Shown here: positions 1-5,181 of the stretch, in pieces | Layout of the letters: each line of letters starts with the position of its first letter | How positions within the stretch are numbered: the stretch's first letter is position 1 | DNA from: Verrucomicrobiota bacterium | GTDB taxonomy: Bacteria; Verrucomicrobiota; Verrucomicrobiia; Limisphaerales; SXQI01 | Reading direction: 5' to 3' | DNA length: 9,436 bases | NCBI GenBank assembly: GCA_008933045.1 | Contig: WBXJ01000117.1 | Coordinates: 1 to 9,436 of the forward strand | Made by a program: the position numbers and the translations under genes | Notes under the pieces: generated by a model | The model's input: only the letters and a program-made list of their open reading frames with translations | Database searches by the model: none | What the model was told of the DNA's origin: nothing

Positions 1-2
1 AG

Positions 3-785
3 TCACTGGGGACCGCTTTTTCACATTCGATCGAATTTAACGACAAGAACACCACCGTGACTTGGGGCGTTGGCCATTCATTCGATCACATCCTACCGAA
101 CGATGGCCAGCGCACCCCCGAATCTCCCCAAATCACAACACCGTTAAGCAAAAACAGCACCGACTTCCTGATCGGTTTCACCCAACTCCTCGGTCAAAAA
201 ACCATCGTGGGCATAAATTTGACGATTGGGTATTCTGAAGGATATCTCAGCGACCCCTATAAGCGAGTGCTCTTTCAGGACTATCCTTTTCCTAGCAGCG
301 AATTTGCAGAGAATAGACCTAATCACAAACAGCGCGAAGTGGTCTATCTGTCACTGCAGCACGCTTTTCCGACCCTCAAATCCGCATTTGAAGGAAGCTA
401 TCGATTCCATCACGACGACTGGGGTATCAATGCAAATACTCTCACCGCGCAATGGCATCAAAAAATTGGCCAACGGTTGACTCTTTCGCCCATCCTTCGA
501 TATCACACACAAACTCGGGCAGATTTTTACGCCCCAAGTTTCCCTGGCGATCCAAGCGATCCAACCTTTGTACCAAACATCCCCGAGCTTTACTCCGCTG
601 ACTACCGGCTTTCTGAATTGGAGAGTTGGACCTACGGCACCAGCCTGAGCCTACGTGCACACGACCGAGTTACGATCGAACTCGGTTACAAACGCTATCA
701 GATGTTTGGAACCGACGATAAAACGGACGCCGGTCAATATCCTTCAGCGAATATTGTGACACTCGGCTTCAATCTATGGTTTTAA
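3..785 (+). CDS. DUF3570-type outer-membrane beta-barrel protein (5' partial)
   Basis: The reading frame is open to the left edge, so the GTG at 57 is an internal Val and the true start is off the window. The 260 visible residues alternate polar and hydrophobic/aromatic positions, as in transmembrane beta strands, with Asp/Asn/Pro-rich turns. The protein ends in N-L-W-F, the C-terminal Phe typical of outer-membrane barrels. An early segment around S-x-E-F-N-D-K-N-T-T resembles what I recall of DUF3570 proteins, which are usually near 400 residues, so roughly a third is missing. No Cys is visible. The stop overlaps the start of apbE by 10 bases, implying coupling. The DUF3570 name rests on the ApbE/TlpA/DUF4266 neighbourhood plus sequence style. 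Its function is unknown; a pore or anchoring scaffold for the redox partners downstream is inference. Another barrel family remains possible. Confidence 0.8.
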   Translation, partial: SLGTAFSHSIEFNDKNTTVTWGVGHSFDHILPNDGQRTPESPQITTPLSKNSTDFLIGFTQLLGQKTIVGINLTIGYSEGYLSDPYKRVLFQDYPFPSSEFAENRPNHKQREVVYLSLQHAFPTLKSAFEGSYRFHHDDWGINANTLTAQWHQKIGQRLTLSPILRYHTQTRADFYAPSFPGDPSDPTFVPNIPELYSADYRLSELESWTYGTSLSLRAHDRVTIELGYKRYQMFGTDDKTDAGQYPSANIVTLGFNLWF

Positions 786-1777
786 CGGATTCCAAAACGA
801 TTCGGAGCCGAGTTTTTCAATCGGCCGTCATGAAGACGGAAGGCAGATTGACGACCCTCACCTTCCATGCGATGGGCACGTTGTGCCGCATCAGCCTAGT
901 TGAGACCCCCACTACTCAAGCCAACCCATATTTCGAAAACACCCTCAACTGGGTCGCGGATTTCGAGGCTAAGTTTTCTCGATTTTTAGATAACAGTTTA
1001 ATTAACCGCATCAATAAAGCGGCAGGCCGGGAGTGGGTGGAGATCGATCCGGAAACTGAACGCCTTCTTGCCATGTGCGGGGAATTCCGGTTTTTTAGTC
1101 GAGGAGTGTTTGACCCAACCTCGCTGCCGCTGATCCGGTTATGGAACTGGAAGGCGAATCCATCCACGCTGCCTTCAGCGCAACAAATCGGAGACACACG
1201 CGAACTCGTCGGATGGTCACTCGTTCAACTTAAACCCGGCGCAGTTTTTTTGCCGAGGACGGGAATGTGTCTGGATCTTGGCGGAATCGGCAAAGAATAC
1301 GCCGTCGATTTCGTTGCTCAGACGGCCACGCAATATCACATCAACGATGTGTTAGTAGATTTTGGTCAGGATATTCGAGCATCCGGCCACGCTCCCTCTA
1401 AACCCGCTTGGCATATCGGACTAGAAAACCCTCAGCAACCAGGCTCCTGCTGGGCGAGTCTTGCCATCACGGGATCCGCCGTCGCAACCTCCGGAGACTA
1501 CCTCCGCCACAGCATGATCAATGGACGACGCTACGGGCACATCATCGATCCCCGCACGGGTTATCCCGTCGAAAACGAATGCCGAGCGGTCTCGGTTGTG
1601 GCTCCCTCCTGCACCCTGGCAGGCATTCTGAGCACCACCGCTTTTATCCTCGGGCCTCGTGAAGGTTATGATTTGATCCAGCAGACTTTCGGCGCAGCCG
1701 GTGCCATCCTTACCTCTCACGAAAAAATAATCACCCCTCGCCTCCATGAACATTTAGTACAGCTCAACTCTCGGTAA
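776..1777 (+). CDS. apbE: ApbE-family FAD:protein FMN transferase
   Basis: ApbE enzymes split FAD and attach FMN through a phosphoester bond to Thr/Ser of a target flavoprotein, using Mg2+. The 333 residues show the family landmarks in order: H-A-M-G-T (31-35), the FDPT segment (113-116), D-L-G-G-I-G-K-E-Y-A-V-D (167-178), a D-F-G-Q-D version of the usual N-L-G-G-D loop (195-199), T-S-G-D-Y (238-242), G-H-I-I-D-P-R-T-G-Y-P (254-264), and a final A-G-I-L-S-T (282-287). In most ApbE proteins the last motif is A-D-A-L-S-T and its Asp is a metal ligand; here it is Gly283. No signal peptide is visible, and the frame has a stop at 719, so none is hidden upstream. Six Cys residues suit a reducing compartment. 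Starts at 776 or 830 (M19) are both possible, neither with a ribosome binding site; 776 is preferred because it overlaps the preceding stop. The likely substrate is the Ig-like protein of the same operon. Confidence 0.93.
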   Translation: MVLTDSKTIRSRVFQSAVMKTEGRLTTLTFHAMGTLCRISLVETPTTQANPYFENTLNWVADFEAKFSRFLDNSLINRINKAAGREWVEIDPETERLLAMCGEFRFFSRGVFDPTSLPLIRLWNWKANPSTLPSAQQIGDTRELVGWSLVQLKPGAVFLPRTGMCLDLGGIGKEYAVDFVAQTATQYHINDVLVDFGQDIRASGHAPSKPAWHIGLENPQQPGSCWASLAITGSAVATSGDYLRHSMINGRRYGHIIDPRTGYPVENECRAVSVVAPSCTLAGILSTTAFILGPREGYDLIQQTFGAAGAILTSHEKIITPRLHEHLVQLNSR

Positions 1778-1787
1778 ATTTCTCACT

Positions 1788-2300
1788 ATGAATTTGCGAT
1801 ATTTCCCCCTCATTTCTCAACGCATCTTGCTGGTAGCTACAGTGGCCTTCGGGTTGCTTTTCCCTTGTTCCTCTCAAGCATTGTCGGTTCACGATTCATT
1901 TCCTGATCTGAGTGCGTTTAGTTTAGAAGGCACCCTCCCGGATACGAAGGGGAAGGTGGTTCTTGTTGATTTCTTTGCCTCATGGTGTGGACCATGCAAA
2001 GCTTCATTTCCAGTGATGCAAGAATTGCACAAAGAGTTTGGGCCGAAGGGTCTCATCATCATCGCGATCAATCTTGATGATAAAAAAGAAGAGATGCAGG
2101 AATTCCTCAAGAAGCATCCATCAGACTTTGTGATCGTGCGTGATGCGACCAAAAAGCTCGTTTCGACTGTGAAGATTGCAACGATGCCAAGCTCCTTCCT
2201 TCTCGATCGCCAAGGCCGCATTCAATCCATCCACAAAGGTTTCAAAGGTGCGGAGACAAAACGCAAATATATTGAGGAGATCACACCCCTGCTAAAGTAA
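1788..2300 (+). CDS. TlpA/ResA-like exported thioredoxin
   Basis: This is a 170-residue protein with an N-terminal signal sequence (hydrophobic stretch about 13-25, probable cleavage near S-Q-A, residue 31). A single thioredoxin fold of the TlpA/AhpC-TSA type follows. The active site W-C-G-P-C is at 66-70, preceded by V-L-V-D-F-F-A-S, and the cis-proline is in T-M-P-S at 134. Such proteins are periplasmic thiol-disulfide reductases kept reduced by DsbD or CcdA; a DsbD is encoded two genes downstream. The gene starts 10 bases after apbE with no evident Shine-Dalgarno sequence. Among the fully visible exported products of the operon, only the DUF4266 lipoprotein has a spare Cys pair, so that is the likely client (inference). 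The fold assignment is secure; the exact substrate is not visible from sequence. Confidence 0.93.
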   Translation: MNLRYFPLISQRILLVATVAFGLLFPCSSQALSVHDSFPDLSAFSLEGTLPDTKGKVVLVDFFASWCGPCKASFPVMQELHKEFGPKGLIIIAINLDDKKEEMQEFLKKHPSDFVIVRDATKKLVSTVKIATMPSSFLLDRQGRIQSIHKGFKGAETKRKYIEEITPLLK

Positions 2301-2311
2301 CGCCCCCCCGT

Positions 2312-2527
2312 ATGAAAAAAATCCTACTCATGACCGCCGCAACCTTCGCGTTGTTAGGTTCAGGTTGCACCCATGTCGCGCCATGGGAGCGTGCGGCCCT
2401 TGCCGATCCGATCATGCGTGCAGACCGCGACACTCTCGGCAACCAAATGGCAGAACACATGTGGTTCTCTCGCGAAGCCGCTACCGGCGGACGAGGGATC
2501 GGCGGTGGTGGTTGCGGTTGCAATTGA
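2312..2527 (+). CDS. DUF4266 small lipoprotein ending in GGGGCGCN
   Basis: A 71-residue protein with a lipoprotein signal: K2-K3, a hydrophobic core to L15, then G-S-G-C19, a slightly atypical lipobox. The mature part is only about 53 residues. It starts C-T-H-V-A-P-W-E-R, continues through A-x-M-x-x-D and an E-H-x-x-F-S-R-E segment, and ends in a Gly-rich tail with C68-G-C70-N. This pattern matches DUF4266 as I know it, a family of unknown function usually found beside DUF3570, ApbE and TlpA-like genes. The conserved C-terminal Cys pair suggests a redox-active dithiol or a metal ligand. Just before it, E55-A-A-T58-G-G partly resembles the ApbE acceptor motif. It lies 11 bases after the thioredoxin gene and 15 before dsbD. 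Family call is fairly sure; the molecular role is not known. Confidence 0.87.
   Translation: MKKILLMTAATFALLGSGCTHVAPWERAALADPIMRADRDTLGNQMAEHMWFSREAATGGRGIGGGGCGCN
2474..2527 (+). other. C-terminal Gly/Cys tail of DUF4266 with degenerate flavinylation-like motif
   Basis: Residues 55-71 read E-A-A-T-G-G-R, then G-I-G-G-G-G-C-G-C-N. The first part has the spacing acid-x-x-T-G that ApbE targets show, but Glu replaces Asp, Gly replaces Ala, and Arg sits where the acceptor Thr/Ser should be. The tail has a C-x-C pair suited to a tight disulfide or metal site. Reported as a motif only; modification is speculative. Confidence 0.35.
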
Positions 2528-2542
2528 CCCACCAGCCCCACC

Positions 2543-4168
2543 ATGCGCAGAGACCTCCTCAACTCCTGGCTGCTCGTCGTTGCGCTTCTATGGTTAACCT
2601 GTTGCGGGAATCGATCTCAGGCCGAGGGCTTGGACGACGATCGCAGTCCATTCACTCTCCAAATATCTCTCAGCACCAATCAGTTTCCCCCACAATTACG
2701 GGTCGCCTTTACGGTTCCAACGAACCACCTGATTTACGCCGACAAAGTTTCGTTCGAGTTTTCCGGTAAACCCGCTCAGTTCTCAACTCCCAACCCAACA
2801 ACCATTCAGGACAAATTCACGGGTTCAGCAAAAAAGGTTTTTGCTCAAAGTTTTGAAGCAATCGCCGCGTTGCCCACCGATACTCTTAGCGACATCACTT
2901 TCACGTTGCATCTACAAGGGTGCAATGATGAATCCTGTTTCTTCCCTGAAGTGCATCATTTCCTCATCCAGAATCAGCGGCAAGTGATCCCACTCACCGA
3001 CACCGACACCGCCAACTCAACCACAACCACCAACCTTCTGGCTGGATTCATTCTCTCAAATCGCGCCTCGGGTTATCTTTCGCCGCCCAAGTTTTTAAAA
3101 TTTCTCGAGGAGAAAAGTGAGCCTTCTATCCCCAACGATTTTGGAAAACAGTTCTCCGGATGGCAAAACCTTCTCCTCCTCGCCAGCATTTTGCTGGGAG
3201 GTTTAGCACTGAACCTGACCCCGTGCGTGCTGCCACTGATTCCGATCACGCTCGCAATTTTAGGCGCAGGCACCAATGCTGGAAGTCGATCTCAAGGCTT
3301 CGCACGCGGCACCGTCTATGGCTTGGGAATGGCAGCGACCTACGGCATTTTAGGATTAGTCGTTGTCCTGACAGGGGCCAAGTTTGGTGCGCTCAATTCT
3401 TCGCCCGTGTTCAATTTTTCGATCGCCGTGATTTTTATTCTGCTCGGCTTAAGCATGTTCGACGTCCTCTCCCTTGATTTGTCGCGCTTCCAATCTCACT
3501 CCACTCGTTCACAACCCAAGACCAGAAACTCCTATTGGATCGCTGCTTCGATGGGTTCCGTTTCAGCCTTACTCGCCGGTGCCTGCGTCGCACCAGTCGT
3601 GATCTCCGTCCTTTTACTCGCCTCAAATTTGTATAGCCAAGGCGCAATATTGGGTTTGGGATTACCTTTCCTGCTGGGTCTAGGGATGGCGTTACCATGG
3701 CCGTTCGCCGGTGCGGGTCTGTCATTTTTACCTAAACCGGGTGCCTGGATGACTCGAGTAAAATACTGCTTTGGCATCGTTATTTTTGGTTTCGCCTTCT
3801 ATTACGCCTTCCACGGTTTTTCCCTTTCAAGATTCATGCAAGGATCCGGTAACCATCACGAACAAGCCATGAATCCAACCAACGCCGTTGCCACGTTGAA
3901 GACAGCACTCGGTCAAGCCCAACTTCAAAACAAACCTGTGTTGATTGATTTTTGGGCCAGTTGGTGCAAAAATTGTTCCGCCATGGAGCTGAACACATTT
4001 CGCAACACTCAGGTGCAGCAAGCTTTGAAAGATTTTACAGTCGTGAAATTTCAAGCAGAACACCTGAGTGAGCCATTGATCAAAAACGTCCTCGACCAAT
4101 TTGGACTGATCGGCTTGCCCAGCTACGTCATTCTAACTCCATCAGCTTCGACACCGCCGCCTCGTTGA
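2543..4168 (+). CDS. dsbD: DsbD-type thiol:disulfide interchange protein, short C-terminus
   Basis: DsbD carries electrons from cytoplasmic thioredoxin across the inner membrane to periplasmic thiol proteins. All three parts are visible in 541 residues. A signal peptide (about 1-27, S-Q-A) leads into the N-terminal alpha domain with C127-N-D-E-S-C132. A multi-pass membrane domain (about 205-430) has its two key Cys in T-P-C228-V-L-P and A-C348-V-A-P. A thioredoxin-like gamma domain (about 445-541) has W-C475-K-N-C478. The gamma domain stops only 15 residues after its cis-Pro526 and ends in low-complexity S-T-P-P-P-R. Related proteins have roughly 25-30 more residues here, the last strand and helix. 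No other frame restores them. All six redox Cys are intact. It probably reduces the TlpA-like protein of the operon, although the short gamma domain raises doubt about that module. Confidence 0.93.
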   Translation: MRRDLLNSWLLVVALLWLTCCGNRSQAEGLDDDRSPFTLQISLSTNQFPPQLRVAFTVPTNHLIYADKVSFEFSGKPAQFSTPNPTTIQDKFTGSAKKVFAQSFEAIAALPTDTLSDITFTLHLQGCNDESCFFPEVHHFLIQNQRQVIPLTDTDTANSTTTTNLLAGFILSNRASGYLSPPKFLKFLEEKSEPSIPNDFGKQFSGWQNLLLLASILLGGLALNLTPCVLPLIPITLAILGAGTNAGSRSQGFARGTVYGLGMAATYGILGLVVVLTGAKFGALNSSPVFNFSIAVIFILLGLSMFDVLSLDLSRFQSHSTRSQPKTRNSYWIAASMGSVSALLAGACVAPVVISVLLLASNLYSQGAILGLGLPFLLGLGMALPWPFAGAGLSFLPKPGAWMTRVKYCFGIVIFGFAFYYAFHGFSLSRFMQGSGNHHEQAMNPTNAVATLKTALGQAQLQNKPVLIDFWASWCKNCSAMELNTFRNTQVQQALKDFTVVKFQAEHLSEPLIKNVLDQFGLIGLPSYVILTPSASTPPPR

Positions 4169-4171
4169 ATC

Positions 4172-5161
4172 ATGCCTATAAAACCCATGAAAAACCTCCC
4201 GATCCCTGCTATTCTCCTTGCCGCCATCTTACAGTTGATGCCGATGATCCGAACCTCCGAAGTCCTCCACCGCATCTCCTCCCCGTTGCTCTCCATTGTT
4301 TTTCGTTGGGCGACCGTCAGCGCGGCTCTGATGGGCGGAATCGACGCGGTATCCGGTGCCTCCACATTGATCAATAGCCCACTCGCAGTGACCGCCACGA
4401 ACGGGATTCAATTATCGATCACCATCGGCACCAGAGTTTACGCCTATCTTCCGTTATCAACCGGACCGATGATCGCGAACTACTGGACCGCAACCGGCTT
4501 GCCGTCAGGCTTAACTCTTCAAGGAACCTCAGGCTTACCCACTTGGAAAATCGCAGGTACTCCAACCGTCTCGGGTGTCTTTAACGTCGGGTTAACCGCC
4601 AAATATGTCCAAACGAGTCCCGCAGATCGAACGACCACCGAAACCTTGGTCATCACCGTTCGCAGCACTGCCACAGCCCCAACCATCATCACACAACCGC
4701 GAGCAAAAGAAATCCATCCGGGGGAATCCGTTTTGTTCACCGTCGCGGCCACTGGAACCGAACCCATCTCCTACCAATGGTTTCGCGAAAACATTTCGAT
4801 CCCAGGAATGACCTCGCCAACGATGCTTCTGACCAATGTCCAACTCTCGGCCGCTGGCAATTACACCGTCAAAGTACAGAATTCTGCCACGACCACCACA
4901 AGCCTCCCCGCTCAACTCAGCGTGACCAGTTTGCGCATCTCAACAATTACCTCCACCCCCACCGGCACCAAGCTGCAATGGGCCGGTCTCGCTGGACACA
5001 CTTACACCCTGCAATCTCGGAACCTAATCACTCCCAGTAGTTGGACGACGGGAGGGCAAGTTCAAGCCTCAACAAATTCAGGCAATCTACAAATCTCTCT
5101 CGAATCAGGAACGGGTACAAAACAACAATTCTACCGCTTACAAGCCGCTTCCGTCCCGTAG
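4172..5161 (+). CDS. Membrane-anchored Ig-like protein with ApbE flavinylation motif
   Basis: A 329-residue protein, not a named family I can identify. Two N-terminal hydrophobic segments (about 10-26 and 37-57, the second with R45 inside) look like a signal or membrane anchor. D58-A-V-S-G-A-S64 follows directly and fits the pattern by which ApbE attaches FMN, with Ser64 as predicted acceptor. Next come a putative-Ig (He_PIG-like) module with G-L-P-S-G-L and I-x-G-T-P (about 72-163), an Ig-like domain with Y-Q-W-F and A-A-G-N-Y-T-V (about 169-252), and a beta domain with Y-T-L-Q and F-Y-R-L (about 262-325). The whole protein has no Cys, so the usual Ig disulfide is absent. There is no FMN_bind domain around the motif. 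It starts 3 bases after the dsbD stop; M6 at 4187 is an alternative start. Inferred role: flavin-bearing electron carrier. It could instead be a plain surface adhesin. Confidence 0.8.
   Translation: MPIKPMKNLPIPAILLAAILQLMPMIRTSEVLHRISSPLLSIVFRWATVSAALMGGIDAVSGASTLINSPLAVTATNGIQLSITIGTRVYAYLPLSTGPMIANYWTATGLPSGLTLQGTSGLPTWKIAGTPTVSGVFNVGLTAKYVQTSPADRTTTETLVITVRSTATAPTIITQPRAKEIHPGESVLFTVAATGTEPISYQWFRENISIPGMTSPTMLLTNVQLSAAGNYTVKVQNSATTTTSLPAQLSVTSLRISTITSTPTGTKLQWAGLAGHTYTLQSRNLITPSSWTTGGQVQASTNSGNLQISLESGTGTKQQFYRLQAASVP
4343..4363 (+). other. Predicted FMN attachment motif D-A-V-S-G-A-S
   Basis: Codons 58-64 of the Ig-like protein spell D-A-V-S-G-A-S, followed by Thr. Known ApbE targets such as NqrB, NqrC and RnfG/RnfD have D-x-x-[S/T]-G-A-[T/S], with FMN on the last hydroxyl residue. 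All constrained positions match, the site sits just beyond a membrane segment, and apbE is in the same operon. The acceptor would be Ser rather than the commoner Thr; Thr65 is adjacent. Confidence 0.6.
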
Positions 5162-5181
5162 CCGAAAGGGTTCCTACGGGA
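5154..5181 (+). terminator. Inverted repeat between convergent genes, possible bidirectional terminator
   Basis: TCCCGTAG (5154-5161) pairs perfectly with CTACGGGA (5174-5181) across a 12-base loop. Inside the loop, CC-GAAA-GG can extend the stem and close with a GNRA-type tetraloop, leaving GTTC as a bulge. The TAG of the Ig gene (5159-5161) and the TAG of the - strand gene (5176-5174) lie at the inner ends of the two arms. Neither strand has a T-run after the stem, so it is not a classic intrinsic terminator. A transcript 3'-end structure for both genes is the simplest reading. Confidence 0.5.

Noticed and set aside
57..59. GTG at 57 as the real start of the barrel protein
   Set aside because: The frame continues to the left edge with barrel-like residues and no signal peptide follows the GTG, so it is internal.
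2543..2625. C20-C21 of DsbD as a lipoprotein attachment site
   Set aside because: The preceding W-L-T does not fit a lipobox (no Gly/Ala/Ser just before the Cys), and a normal cleavage site S-Q-A follows at 25-27.
2365..2769. A 134-codon + strand frame across the DUF4266 and dsbD genes
   Set aside because: It overlaps two recognisable genes in another frame and is Arg/Ser/Pro/His-rich with no recognisable fold.
4139..4300. A frameshift joining the DsbD C-terminus to the next frame
   Set aside because: The alternative frame through this stretch is rich in His and Pro and does not resemble the end of a thioredoxin domain, and the Ig gene has its own hydrophobic N-terminus.
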